Shown one piece after another: positions 51,970-61,398 of a stretch of 64,000 nucleotides of DNA. Under the pieces are notes generated by a model. That model did not search any database, was not told the origin of the DNA, and saw only the letters and a list, made by a program, of their open reading frames with translations. A program made the position numbers and the translations under genes. Origin of the DNA: an uncultured Aggregatibacter sp. (GTDB taxonomy: Bacteria; Pseudomonadota; Gammaproteobacteria; Enterobacterales; Pasteurellaceae); the NCBI RefSeq assembly GCF_901873365.1, contig NZ_CABFLM010000071.1, positions 35,046 through 99,045 on the forward strand. The letters are read 5' to 3'. How positions within the stretch are numbered: position 1 is the first letter of the stretch; every line of letters begins with the position of its first letter.

Positions 51970-54417
51970 ATGCGTGTATTAAAATTTGGCGGCACATCAC
52001 TCGCCAATCCGGAACGGTTTTTGCAGGCTGCCGAGCTTATTGAGAAAGCCCATTTAGAGGAGCAGGCGGCAGGCGTGCTATCGGCACCGGCCAAAATCAC
52101 CAATCATCTTGTTGCCCTTTCCGAAAAAGCCAGCTTAAATCAACCTACCGATTCCCATTTCAACGAAGCATTAGATATTTTCTATACCATCATCAACGGC
52201 CTACATGCCAAAAACAATAAGTTTGACCTTGCCGGCACCAAACAACTGATTGATCAAGAATTCCAACAAATCGCCTCTTTATTAGAACAAATTCGTGAAG
52301 CCGGTAAAGTGGAAGATGCGGTAAAGGCGACCATTGATTGCCGCGGCGAAAAACTCTCTATTGCAATGATGAAAGCTTGGTTTGAAGCCAATGGATATAG
52401 CGTACACGTTGTTGACCCGGTTAAACAATTATTGGCTCAAGGCAGTTATTTGGAATCGTCAGTTGATATTGAAGAATCCACCAAACGTGTGAATGCCAAA
52501 GCCATTGAAAAAGATTGTGTAGTGTTAATGGCAGGCTTTACTGCCGGCAATGATAAAGGTGAGTTGGTCTTGTTAGGCCGTAATGGTTCCGACTATTCCG
52601 CTGCCTGTTTGGCGGCCTGTTTAGGCGCTAGCGTCTGTGAAATTTGGACCGATGTTGACGGCGTTTATACTTGCGACCCTCGTTTAGTATTGGATGCACG
52701 TTTGTTGCCAAGCCTGTCTTATCGCGAAGCCATGGAGCTTTCCTACTTTGGTGCAAAAGTGATTCATCCACGCACTATCGGTCCGTTGGTACGTCCGAAT
52801 ATTCCATGTTTAATTAAAAATACCGGCAATCCAAGCGCACCCGGTTCTGTTATCGCCGGTGATATTAAATCTGAAGGCTTGCAGGTCAAAGGCATTACGA
52901 ACTTAGATAACGTTGCCATGTTCAACGTTTCCGGTCCGGGAATGCAAGGCATGGTTGGTATGGCATCACGCGTATTCTCTGCCATGTCTAACGCCAATGT
53001 ATCGGTGATTTTAATCACTCAATCTTCTTCCGAATACAGCATCAGTTTCTGTGTGCCGGTAAAATCTTTGGAGGTTGCACTCAAAGCATTAGAAACGGAA
53101 TTTGAGCAAGAATTAAACGCCCACCAATTAGATCCTATCGAAACGATTAAAGACCTTTCCATCATTTCAGTAGTGGGTGATGGAATGCGCCAAGCCAAAG
53201 GCATTGCTGCACGTTTCTTCTCTGCCTTAGCCCAAGCTAATATCAGTATTAATGCCATTGCACAAGGATCTTCTGAGCGTTCTATTTCCGCTGTGGTTGC
53301 TCAAAATAAAGCGATTGAAGCGGTAAAAGCAACACATCAAGCCTTATTTAATAACAAAAAAATCGTGGAAGTTTTTCTCGTGGGCGTTGGCGGTGTCGGC
53401 GGTGAATTAATCGAGCAAATCAAACATCAGAAAGAGTATTTAGCCAAAAAAGACATTGAAATTCGTGTCTGCGCCTTAGCCAACTCCAATAAAATGCTAT
53501 TAAACGAAAATGGCTTAAACTTAGACCATTGGCAAAAAGATTTGGAAAATGCCACCCAACCGTCTGATTTTGACGTGTTGTTGTCTTTCATTAAGTTACA
53601 TCATGTTGTGAATCCGGTCTTTGTGGATTGCACATCGGCAGAATCCTTGGCGAGTTTATATGAACGTGCCTTAGCGGAAGGTTTCCATGTGGTAACCCCA
53701 AATAAAAAAGCCAATACCCGTGACTTAACTTACTATCATAAACTGCGCGAACTGGCCCATAAAAACCAACGTAAATTCTTATACGAAACCAACGTAGGAG
53801 CAGGCTTACCGGTCATTGAGAACCTACAAAACTTATTGGCTGCCGGCGATGAAGTAGAACGTTTTGACGGGATTTTATCCGGTTCCCTTTCTTTTATTTT
53901 CGGTAAATTGGAAGAAGATTTAAGCCTTTCCCAAGCGACCGCACTTGCCCGCGAAAAAGGCTTCACCGAACCGGATCCACGTGATGACTTATCCGGTCAG
54001 GATGTTGCCCGTAAATTGTTAATTCTTGCTCGTGAAAGCGGCTTAGAACTGGAATTGTCAGATGTCGAAGTCGAAGGCGTTCTTCCAAAAGGTTTTGCCG
54101 AGGGTAAATCTACCGAAGAATTTATGGCGATGTTGCCGCAATTAGATACCGAATTTGCTGCACGTGTCGAAAAAGCCGAAGCGGAAGAAAAAGTTTTACG
54201 TTATGTTGGCCAAATTGAAAACGGCAAATGCAAAGTGTCTATTGTTGCCGTGGGCAAAGATGATCCGCTATACAAAGTAAAAAACGGTGAGAATGCGCTG
54301 GCATTTTACACTCGTTATTATCAACCGATTCCGCTATTATTACGCGGTTACGGTGCGGGCAATGCTGTCACTGCTGCCGGCATTTTTGCCGATATTTTAA
54401 GAACCTTAAAGCCCTAA
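51970..54417 (+). CDS. thrA: bifunctional aspartokinase I / homoserine dehydrogenase I
   Basis: Catalyses the first and third steps from aspartate to threonine. The kinase domain (about 1-290) starts MRVLKFGGTSLANPERF. Paired ACT domains (about 310-455) bind threonine. The dehydrogenase (about 465-815) has the NAD(P) motif FLVGVGGVGGELIEQI and the block LSGSLSFIFGKLEE. The 815-aa length is normal. AGGAGAATATC precedes the ATG. First structural gene after the attenuator. Confidence 0.97.
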   Translation: MRVLKFGGTSLANPERFLQAAELIEKAHLEEQAAGVLSAPAKITNHLVALSEKASLNQPTDSHFNEALDIFYTIINGLHAKNNKFDLAGTKQLIDQEFQQIASLLEQIREAGKVEDAVKATIDCRGEKLSIAMMKAWFEANGYSVHVVDPVKQLLAQGSYLESSVDIEESTKRVNAKAIEKDCVVLMAGFTAGNDKGELVLLGRNGSDYSAACLAACLGASVCEIWTDVDGVYTCDPRLVLDARLLPSLSYREAMELSYFGAKVIHPRTIGPLVRPNIPCLIKNTGNPSAPGSVIAGDIKSEGLQVKGITNLDNVAMFNVSGPGMQGMVGMASRVFSAMSNANVSVILITQSSSEYSISFCVPVKSLEVALKALETEFEQELNAHQLDPIETIKDLSIISVVGDGMRQAKGIAARFFSALAQANISINAIAQGSSERSISAVVAQNKAIEAVKATHQALFNNKKIVEVFLVGVGGVGGELIEQIKHQKEYLAKKDIEIRVCALANSNKMLLNENGLNLDHWQKDLENATQPSDFDVLLSFIKLHHVVNPVFVDCTSAESLASLYERALAEGFHVVTPNKKANTRDLTYYHKLRELAHKNQRKFLYETNVGAGLPVIENLQNLLAAGDEVERFDGILSGSLSFIFGKLEEDLSLSQATALAREKGFTEPDPRDDLSGQDVARKLLILARESGLELELSDVEVEGVLPKGFAEGKSTEEFMAMLPQLDTEFAARVEKAEAEEKVLRYVGQIENGKCKVSIVAVGKDDPLYKVKNGENALAFYTRYYQPIPLLLRGYGAGNAVTAAGIFADILRTLKP

Positions 54418-54429
54418 ACGGAGAATGTT

Positions 54430-55374
54430 ATGCTAAGAGTCTATGCGCCGGCCTCCAGTGCCAATATCAGCGTCGGTTTCGATACCTTAGGTGCGGCAAT
54501 TTCCCCAATTAACGGCTCATTATTAGGCGATGTGGTGCAAATCGAACCTATCGCCGCCGGCTTTGAGTTAGAAAGTGCGGGTTATTTTGTGCGTAAATTA
54601 CCAAAAGAACCGCAAAAAAATATCGTTTATCAAGCCTATGTGTTATTCAGCGAACAGCTCAAACTACGTAACACAAAAGTCAAACCGCTACGCTTAACCT
54701 TAGAGAAAAATATGCCTATCGGTTCAGGCTTAGGATCCAGCGCCTGCTCTATCGTTGCCGCCTTGGTTGCGCTGAATAAATTCCATGACGAACCGTTTTC
54801 TAAAATGGAATTGTTAGAAATGATGGGCGAGTTGGAAGGACGCATTTCCGGCTCTATACACTACGACAATGTAGCGCCTTGCTACTTGGGTGGCGTGCAA
54901 TTTATGGTGCAATCGCTTGGCAACATTTGCCAAACCTTACCGTTTTTTGACCATTGGTATTGGGTCTTGGCGTATCCGGGGATTGAAGTGTCTACGGCGG
55001 AAGCCCGAGCGATTTTACCGAAAAGCTATACGCGTCAAGATGTTATCGCACATGGTCGTCATCTCGGTGGTTTCGTGCACGCTTGCCACACACAACAGGA
55101 AAACTTAGCCGCCATGATGATGAAAGACGTCATTGCCGAACCTTATCGCGAAGCCTTGTTGCCTAACTTTGCCGAAGTGAAACAAGCGACGCGTGATTTA
55201 GGTGCGTTAGCTACCGGAATTTCAGGGTCCGGCCCGACGATCTTTTCCATCGTACCGGATTTACATATTGCCGGCAAACTTGCCACTTACCTTGAAAACC
55301 ATTATTTACAAAACAACGAAGGCTTTGTGCACATTTGCAAAGTCGATAATGCCGGCGCAAGAGAACTCGATTAA
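54430..55374 (+). CDS. thrB: homoserine kinase
   Basis: GHMP kinase that phosphorylates homoserine. The ATP loop is PIGSGLGSSACSIVAALVALN (about residue 97) and the C-terminal motif 3 is ATGISGSGPTIFSI. The 314-aa length is normal. It starts 12 bp after thrA with CGGAGAATGTT upstream. Confidence 0.97.
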   Translation: MLRVYAPASSANISVGFDTLGAAISPINGSLLGDVVQIEPIAAGFELESAGYFVRKLPKEPQKNIVYQAYVLFSEQLKLRNTKVKPLRLTLEKNMPIGSGLGSSACSIVAALVALNKFHDEPFSKMELLEMMGELEGRISGSIHYDNVAPCYLGGVQFMVQSLGNICQTLPFFDHWYWVLAYPGIEVSTAEARAILPKSYTRQDVIAHGRHLGGFVHACHTQQENLAAMMMKDVIAEPYREALLPNFAEVKQATRDLGALATGISGSGPTIFSIVPDLHIAGKLATYLENHYLQNNEGFVHICKVDNAGARELD

Positions 55375-55436
55375 AACACCGGAAAAAATCACCGCACTTT
55401 TGTCTTAAAGGTGCCAAACAAAAGAACAGGTTTCAC

Positions 55437-56711
55437 ATGAATTTATACAATATCAAACACCCCGAAGAACAGGTCAATTTTGCCCAAGCGGTACGCCAAG
55501 GTCTAGGCAAAGATCAGGGCTTATTTTTCCCTGAAAACATACCGCACTTAAGCAATATCGATGATCTATTGGCATTGCCGCTAGTTGAACGCAGCCAAAA
55601 AATCCTTAGTGCCTTAATCGGTGAGGAAATCCCGCAAGCACAGCTTGAACAAATGGTGCGCAACGCCTTCACTTTCCCGGCACCGGTTGCCAAAGTGGAA
55701 GACAATATTTATGCATTGGAATTGTTCCATGGTCCGACCCTTGCCTTTAAAGACTTCGGCGGACGCTTCATGGCGCAAGCCCTTGCGACCGTACGCGGTG
55801 ACGGCAAAATCACGATTCTCACTGCAACGTCCGGTGACACCGGTGCGGCGGTCGCCCATGCATTCTATGGTTTAGAAAATATCGATGTGGTGATTTTATA
55901 CCCGAAAGGTAAAATCAGCCCGTTGCAAGAAAAACTCTTCTGCACCCTTGGCGGCAATATTCGCACCATCGCGATCAATGCCGATTTCGATGCTTGCCAA
56001 GCTTTAGTCAAACAAGCCTTTGATGATGCAGAACTACGCCAAGCCATCGGCTTAAACTCGGCGAACTCCATCAATATCAGCCGTTTATTGGCGCAGGTGT
56101 GCTATTACTTTGAAGCGGCGGCACAATTACCAAAAGAACAACGTGAAAACTTGGTGGTTTCTGTGCCAAGCGGCAACTTCGGCAACCTCACAGCCGGATT
56201 AATCGCCAAAACCCTCGGCTTACCAATTAAACGTTTTATCGCGGCAACCAATGCTAACGACACTGTACCGCGTTACTTGCACAGTGGAAACTGGTCACCG
56301 AATGCGACCGTCGCTACGCTTTCCAACGCCATGGACGTTTCTCGACCGAACAACTGGCCTCGTGTGGAAGAATTGTTCAAACGTAACGGTTGGGCATTGA
56401 CTGAGTTACATTCGGCTGCAATTTCCGATGCACAAACAGAAGACACTTTACGCGCCATGAACCAACTGGGTTATTTATGCGAACCACACGGCGCGGTAGC
56501 TTATGAAGTGTTAAAACAGGATTTACAACCAGGCGAAACCGGCTTATTCCTGTGCACTGCGCATCCGGCAAAATTTAAAGAATCCGTCGAACGTATTCTG
56601 GATTTAACGCTGCCGCTACCGGAAGCGTTGGATAAACACAACAAACTGCCGTTGTTATCCGATGAAATGGAAAACGATTTTGAGCAGTTAAGAGCTTATT
56701 TATTGAAATAA
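55437..56711 (+). CDS. thrC: threonine synthase
   Basis: PLP enzyme that converts phosphohomoserine to threonine. The PLP lysine is in GPTLAFKDFGGRFMAQ (about residue 107), and the phosphate-binding SGNFGNLTAG loop lies near 240. The 424-aa length is normal. It lies 62 bp after thrB, with one uptake signal in the gap. Last gene of the operon; a terminator follows. Confidence 0.97.
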   Translation: MNLYNIKHPEEQVNFAQAVRQGLGKDQGLFFPENIPHLSNIDDLLALPLVERSQKILSALIGEEIPQAQLEQMVRNAFTFPAPVAKVEDNIYALELFHGPTLAFKDFGGRFMAQALATVRGDGKITILTATSGDTGAAVAHAFYGLENIDVVILYPKGKISPLQEKLFCTLGGNIRTIAINADFDACQALVKQAFDDAELRQAIGLNSANSINISRLLAQVCYYFEAAAQLPKEQRENLVVSVPSGNFGNLTAGLIAKTLGLPIKRFIAATNANDTVPRYLHSGNWSPNATVATLSNAMDVSRPNNWPRVEELFKRNGWALTELHSAAISDAQTEDTLRAMNQLGYLCEPHGAVAYEVLKQDLQPGETGLFLCTAHPAKFKESVERILDLTLPLPEALDKHNKLPLLSDEMENDFEQLRAYLLK

Positions 56712-56717
56712 GGCGAC

Positions 56718-56759
56718 AAAGTGCGGTGACAAAATTCAATGGATTTTGACCGCACTTTT
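56718..56759 (+). terminator. thr operon terminator (paired uptake signals)
   Basis: AAAGTGCGGT (56718-56727) and ACCGCACTTT (56749-56758) pair, with CAAAAT/ATTTTG extending the stem inside. It lies between thrC and the phosphopantetheinyl transferase. Confidence 0.8.
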
Positions 56760-56768
56760 CTTATCACG

Positions 56769-57536
56769 ATGACAACGCTAATCACTTGGGGAAATATTCA
56801 CACCGCCTTCCCTTTTCATGACATCCCAGCCGACCTGATTCCGGCAAATTTGCTGACGTTAAGCCACAACAGCCCGCGTATGCAACAACGTTGGCAATGT
56901 CGTCGTTTAGCGCATTTCTTGCTGTGGCAATTACTCAAAACAGCAGAAAAACCGACCGCACTTTTAGGTCAAATTTCGCGTACAGAAACCGATCGTCCGC
57001 AATTTTCCTCTTCTGAGCTTGATTTTAATATCAGCCATTCCGGTGATTGGGTGGCAGTGATTTTGCACATCAGCCAACCAGGCGAAAAAAGTGCGGTTGG
57101 AATCGACATTGAATCGCCTAGCAAAGAACGTCCTTATTTAGCCCTGTTGGAACACTTTGCAAGCACGGAAGAAATCGACTGGTTTCAACAACAAACTGAA
57201 TCTCAATCTGCTTTTTACCGCATTTGGTGCCTGCGCGAAGCCGTGTTGAAATCTCAAGGCGTGGGCATCACAAAATTATCAGAAGTCACACATCAGCCGG
57301 AAACCTTACAAATCATCTCTGCCCATTGCCCCCGTGGACAATTGTTTTTTACCGATGAACTTCCTTTTTATCTCGCCTTTTTTGTGAATCAAGAAAGCTC
57401 GACATTGCCTCAATGTTTTGTTTGGTCTGAGCATGCATTTGTTTCTCAGCAGATGCCAGATAGCGTTTGCTATAAGGTAAATTCATCAAACAAAATAGAA
57501 AAAATCCGATCGAGATCGCATATTTCAAAGGTATAA
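56769..57536 (+). CDS. 4'-phosphopantetheinyl transferase superfamily protein
   Basis: Would transfer phosphopantetheine from CoA to a carrier protein. I start it at MTTLITWGNIHTAF (56769), just past the thr terminator. An earlier start would lie inside the terminator hairpin. The Mg2+/CoA motifs are visible: ISHSGDWVAV (about residue 98), AVGIDIES (about 118) and WCLREAVLKSQGVG (about 162). In the last motif the usual Lys of WxxKEA is Arg. Two uptake signals are internal. The extended C-terminal tail (SEHAFVSQQ onward) is not part of the core family and includes the CRP-S site of dprA. The carrier-protein partner is unknown. Confidence 0.85.
   Translation: MTTLITWGNIHTAFPFHDIPADLIPANLLTLSHNSPRMQQRWQCRRLAHFLLWQLLKTAEKPTALLGQISRTETDRPQFSSSELDFNISHSGDWVAVILHISQPGEKSAVGIDIESPSKERPYLALLEHFASTEEIDWFQQQTESQSAFYRIWCLREAVLKSQGVGITKLSEVTHQPETLQIISAHCPRGQLFFTDELPFYLAFFVNQESSTLPQCFVWSEHAFVSQQMPDSVCYKVNSSNKIEKIRSRSHISKV
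57502..57523 (+). promoter_or_regulatory. Sxy-dependent CRP-S site upstream of dprA
   Basis: ATCCGATC-GA-GATCGCAT fits the Pasteurellaceae competence CRP-S pattern TTGCGATC-NN-GATCGCAA. The right half is near perfect and the C/G cores (CGATC, GATCG) that separate CRP-S from ordinary CRP sites are present. dprA is a known member of this competence regulon in H. influenzae. A -10-like TATAAA follows at 57532, closer than the typical -41.5 arrangement. Confidence 0.7.
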
Positions 57537-57592
57537 ATAGCAACAGCCTTGCATTTCTTTAACGATGTCATTTTCTGTCACAGGATCAAAAA

Positions 57593-58720
57593 ATGACAAC
57601 ACCTTCGGCACTATTATTACGTTTATTACAGATCCCAAAATTCGGCCCGTCAGCGGTGAATAAAATCATTAGTCAAATCGATATAACGGATTTACTGGAT
57701 TACGATGACGTCGCTTTCACACAAATTGGCTGGTCGCCTGCACAAATTCGCGCTTGGTTTCAACCGCAACAACGCTATATTGAACCTGCATTACAATGGG
57801 CGGAAGCTGAGGGCAACAGACTGTTAACCTGCCTCGAGCCGGATTATCCTTATCTCCTAAAACAAATCGAAAGCGCACCACCGATATTATTTGTCAAAGG
57901 AAATGTCGATAGCCTTGCGCAATCCCAAATTGCCATGGTCGGTAGTCGCCAATGTTCGCACTATGGTGAGTATTGGGCCAATTATTTTGCAACGGAATTA
58001 ACCCTCAACGGTTTAACTATCACCAGTGGTTTAGCACTCGGGATTGACGGCATTTGCCATCAAGCGGCAGTAACCTTAAAACGCCCGACCATTGCCGTAT
58101 TAGGCAGCGGATTAGATAAAATTTACCCGACCCGCCATCGAACACTGGCGCAACAAATTTTGGAATACCAGGGCGCATTAGTCTCCGAATTTCTGCCATC
58201 ACAACCGCCGATTGCGGAAAATTTTCCACGAAGAAACCGCATTATTAGCGGATTATCGATTGCCACATTAATTATTGAAGCCACGGAAAAAAGCGGTTCC
58301 TTAATTACCGCCCGTTATGCCTTGGAACAAAATAGAGAGATTTTTGCGCTCCCCGGCAATATTCAAAATGAATTTAGTCATGGTTGCCACAAGCTCATCA
58401 AACAAGGCGCCATGTTGGTAGAAAATATTCATGATATTTTAGACAATTTGCCTTTGCATTCTTCGACACCTTATCAGCAGGCAGCGCTATTCAGCCACGA
58501 GATAGACACACCAAAAGCGCCGCTTGACAACACATACTTGCCTCCAGCAGAGCCCCCTGCACACCCTGCGTTGTACCAAGCGATTGGGCATACACCGATG
58601 AGCGCCGATGATCTTGCCACAAACTTAAAGATGCCTATAGAACAGGTGTTGATTCAGCTGATGGAACTGGAATTACAGGATTTAATTTCTCAAAACAACG
58701 GGTTATATCAGCGCAATTAG
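57593..58720 (+). CDS. dprA: DNA-processing protein DprA (competence)
   Basis: Cytoplasmic protein that binds incoming single-stranded DNA and loads RecA during natural transformation. A SAM-like N terminus (about 1-65) is followed by the Rossmann-like core with VGSRQCSHYGEYWAN (about residue 115), ITSGLALGIDGICHQAA (about 142) and FPRRNRIISGLS (about 208). The C-terminal winged helix is at about 320-375. The 375-aa length is typical. GATCAAAAA precedes the ATG, a poor ribosome site. It fits the dense uptake signals of this genome. Confidence 0.95.
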   Translation: MTTPSALLLRLLQIPKFGPSAVNKIISQIDITDLLDYDDVAFTQIGWSPAQIRAWFQPQQRYIEPALQWAEAEGNRLLTCLEPDYPYLLKQIESAPPILFVKGNVDSLAQSQIAMVGSRQCSHYGEYWANYFATELTLNGLTITSGLALGIDGICHQAAVTLKRPTIAVLGSGLDKIYPTRHRTLAQQILEYQGALVSEFLPSQPPIAENFPRRNRIISGLSIATLIIEATEKSGSLITARYALEQNREIFALPGNIQNEFSHGCHKLIKQGAMLVENIHDILDNLPLHSSTPYQQAALFSHEIDTPKAPLDNTYLPPAEPPAHPALYQAIGHTPMSADDLATNLKMPIEQVLIQLMELELQDLISQNNGLYQRN

Positions 58721-58798
58721 AAGAAAAGATCACAGTTCAGATTAGGATATTCGTTAAAAATAGCATCATTTTCCACCGCACTTTTCTTTTTTCCTGCT

Positions 58799-58832
58799 CT
58801 TGAAATTTCACCTTCCGCACTTATATCCATAA
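58799..58832 (+). promoter_or_regulatory. possible heat-shock promoter of htpG
   Basis: CTTGAAA (58799-58805), the sigma-32 -35 element, is followed about 20 bp later by TATCCAT (58824-58830), a partial match to the sigma-32 -10. The spacing is longer than usual, so confidence is low. The rest of 58721-58866 holds one uptake signal. Confidence 0.35.
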
Positions 58833-58866
58833 CGTTTTCAATTTATTCAACATAGGTAGGAAGAAT

Positions 58867-60750
58867 ATGAGTACAAATCAAGAAACCCGTGGCTTCCAAT
58901 CGGAAGTCAAACAACTTCTCCAATTAATGATTCATTCTTTATATTCCAATAAAGAAATTTTCTTGCGTGAGCTGATTTCAAATGCCTCTGATGCGGCGGA
59001 TAAATTACGCTTTAAAGCCCTGTCTAATCCGGCTTTATATGAAGGTGACGGCGAATTGCGTGTGCGCGTCAGTTTTGATGCGGATAAAGGCACGCTTACC
59101 ATCAGCGATAACGGGATTGGGATGACCCGTGAACAAGTGATCGATCATTTGGGCACAATTGCCAAATCCGGAACAAAAGAATTTTTGACCGCACTTGGGC
59201 AAGATCAAGCGAAAGATAGTCAGCTTATCGGTCAATTCGGTGTGGGTTTCTATTCGGCGTTTATTGTTGCCGATAAAGTGACGGTGAAAACCCGCGCGGC
59301 AGGCGAGGCTGCAGATAAAGGCGTGCTTTGGGAATCTGCCGGGGAAGGCGAGTATTCCGTGGCGGATATTGAGAAAAAATCCCGTGGCACTGACGTGATT
59401 TTACATTTACGTGAGGATGAAAAAGAATTCTTAAACGAATGGCGTTTGCGTGAAATTATCGGTAAATATTCTGATCATATCGGTCTGCCGGTGGAAATGC
59501 TTACCAAAGAATATGATGACGAAGGCAAAGAAACCGGTGAAAAATGGGAAAAAATCAATAAATCAGATGCCCTTTGGACACGTTCTAAAAACGACATCTC
59601 CGATGAGGAATACAAAGAGTTTTATAAACATTTAAGCCATGATTTTGCGGATCCGTTATTGTGGGCTCACAACAAAGTGGAAGGTAACCAAGAGTACACC
59701 AGTTTACTTTATGTGCCGTCTAAAGCGCCTTGGGATTTATTTAATCGTGAACACAAACACGGCTTGAAACTCTATGTCCAACGCGTGTTTATCATGGATG
59801 ATGCGGAGCAATTCATGCCGAATTATCTGCGGTTCATGCGTGGGTTAATTGACAGTAATGACTTGCCGTTAAATGTGTCCCGTGAAATTTTGCAGGACAA
59901 CAAAACCACGGCGGCGTTACGTAAAGCTTTAACCAAACGTTCGTTACAAATGCTGGATAAATTGGCGAAAGAGGATGCCGACAAATATCAGCAGTTCTGG
60001 AAAGAATTTGGCTTAGTGTTAAAAGAAGGTCCAGCAGAAGATTTTGCCAATAAAGAAGCCATTGCGAAATTATTGCGTTTTGCCTCTACCCACAACGACA
60101 GCAGTGAACAAACTGTGTCATTAGAAGACTATGTTGCCCGCATGAAAGAAGGGCAAAAAGCCATTTATTACATTACGGCAGACAGCTATGTGGCGGCAAA
60201 AAACAGCCCACACTTGGAATTGTTCAATAAAAAAGGCATTGAAGTCTTATTGCTTTCCGATCGTATTGATGAATGGATGTTAAGTTACTTAACCGAGTTT
60301 GACGGCAAAGCGCTCCAAACTATTACGAAAGCGGATTTGGATTTAGGCGATTTGGCGGATAAAGAAGAAAACGAAGCGCAAAAAGAACAAGACAAAGCTT
60401 TTGATAGCTTTATTGAACGCGTAAAAACCTTGCTGGGCGAACGCGTGAAAGAAGTGCGTTTAACTCACCGCTTAACAGACACGCCAGCAGTGGTTTCTAC
60501 CGGTAATGACCAAATGACCACGCAAATGGCAAAACTTTTTGCTGCGGCAGGTCAACCCGTACCGGAAGTGAAATACACCTTTGAACTTAACCCAGAACAT
60601 CACTTGGTGAAAAAAGTGGCTGACATTTCTGATGAAGCGGAATTTGCCGATTGGGTAGAATTGTTGCTAGAGCAAGCCATGCTTGCAGAGCGCGGTTCGT
60701 TAGAAAATCCGGCGGCGTTTATTAAGCGCATCAATAAGTTATTGGGTTAG
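58867..60750 (+). CDS. htpG: molecular chaperone HtpG (Hsp90)
   Basis: Cytosolic ATP-dependent chaperone. The N-terminal GHKL ATPase domain has LISNASDAADKLRF, SDNGIGMTREQVIDHLGTIAKSGT and GQFGVGFYSAF (about residues 30-125). Middle and dimerisation domains follow. The 627-aa length is normal for HtpG. AGGTAGGAAGAAT precedes the ATG. Confidence 0.97.
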   Translation: MSTNQETRGFQSEVKQLLQLMIHSLYSNKEIFLRELISNASDAADKLRFKALSNPALYEGDGELRVRVSFDADKGTLTISDNGIGMTREQVIDHLGTIAKSGTKEFLTALGQDQAKDSQLIGQFGVGFYSAFIVADKVTVKTRAAGEAADKGVLWESAGEGEYSVADIEKKSRGTDVILHLREDEKEFLNEWRLREIIGKYSDHIGLPVEMLTKEYDDEGKETGEKWEKINKSDALWTRSKNDISDEEYKEFYKHLSHDFADPLLWAHNKVEGNQEYTSLLYVPSKAPWDLFNREHKHGLKLYVQRVFIMDDAEQFMPNYLRFMRGLIDSNDLPLNVSREILQDNKTTAALRKALTKRSLQMLDKLAKEDADKYQQFWKEFGLVLKEGPAEDFANKEAIAKLLRFASTHNDSSEQTVSLEDYVARMKEGQKAIYYITADSYVAAKNSPHLELFNKKGIEVLLLSDRIDEWMLSYLTEFDGKALQTITKADLDLGDLADKEENEAQKEQDKAFDSFIERVKTLLGERVKEVRLTHRLTDTPAVVSTGNDQMTTQMAKLFAAAGQPVPEVKYTFELNPEHHLVKKVADISDEAEFADWVELLLEQAMLAERGSLENPAAFIKRINKLLG

Positions 60751-60756
60751 TGATAA

Positions 60757-60788
60757 AAACGCCTTAGTGTCAAGCTGAGGCGTTTTTT
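60757..60788 (+). terminator. htpG terminator
   Basis: AAACGCCT / AGGCGTTT stem with TAG/CTG extension around a short loop and a T-run. It also lies at the 3' end of the convergent antitoxin gene and may serve both. Confidence 0.85.
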
Positions 60789-60792
60789 TATA

Positions 60793-61134
60793 TTAAAAAT
60801 CCAGTTGTTCCGCTTTAATACCCAACGCCGTCGCGACTTTAGTTCGCATTGTTTGGGTTAATTGCTCCGCATTTTCATGTTGTGAGTAAGCGGATTGACT
60901 GATCCCCATTCGAGCAGCCACTTCTGATTGCGTTAATCCCAAATATTCACGCCATGCTCGTGCTGCAGAATAGTTATGATCAAAACTGAGATCGACGACT
61001 TCAGCCGGCACACCATCATCAAGGCTTAAATGAGGTTGCTCAAATTTCAGTTGAAATTCGTGGTAAGGGACGAGGACATAAGCCGGCATGCCTTGTAAGT
61101 CATTGATAATCTGATAATTAGTATGTATTTTCAT
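60793..61134 (-). CDS. XRE-family antitoxin
   Basis: Putative antitoxin and autorepressor of a type II toxin-antitoxin pair. The 113-aa protein has an N-terminal stretch resembling Phd/YefM-like antitoxin arms (INDLQGMPAYVLVPYHEFQLKF). A helix-turn-helix domain follows at about 57-113: LGLTQSEVAARMGISQSAYSQ, then TMRTKVATALGI. It overlaps the toxin gene upstream by 17 bp. Function inferred from the pair; the exact subfamily is unclear. Confidence 0.85.
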   Translation of the reverse strand: MKIHTNYQIINDLQGMPAYVLVPYHEFQLKFEQPHLSLDDGVPAEVVDLSFDHNYSAARAWREYLGLTQSEVAARMGISQSAYSQHENAEQLTQTMRTKVATALGIKAEQLDF

Positions 61135-61378
61135 CTCGTTTTTTCACCTCTTCAATATGAATAACATAAAGCTCACCATCGGCACCTGTATTAAAAAAGA
61201 CACGATAATTGCCTACTCGCAGGCGGTATTGGTACGGGTGGTTGGTAAGCGATTTTATATTTTGGCAATTGGGGAAAGCGGATAACCCACGGCATTTCTC
61301 ACGGATTTGTGTGGCCTGTTCCCGTTGAATTTTTTTGAGTTGTTTAATTGCCTTTGTTTTATAAATAACTTGATACAT
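61118..61378 (-). CDS. RelE/ParE superfamily toxin
   Basis: Putative type II toxin, 86 aa, beginning MYQVIYKTKAIKQLKKI and ending with the typical YRLRVGNYRVFFNTGADGELYVIHIEEVKKRDENTY. RelE relatives cut mRNA on the ribosome; ParE relatives poison gyrase. The conserved Arg-rich RLRVGNYRVFF is shared by both. It is transcribed before its antitoxin (toxin-first order, as in HigBA). AAGGACTC precedes the ATG. Confidence 0.88.
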   Translation of the reverse strand: MYQVIYKTKAIKQLKKIQREQATQIREKCRGLSAFPNCQNIKSLTNHPYQYRLRVGNYRVFFNTGADGELYVIHIEEVKKRDENTY

Positions 61379-61398
61379 TTAAGAGTCCTTGCTTCAAG

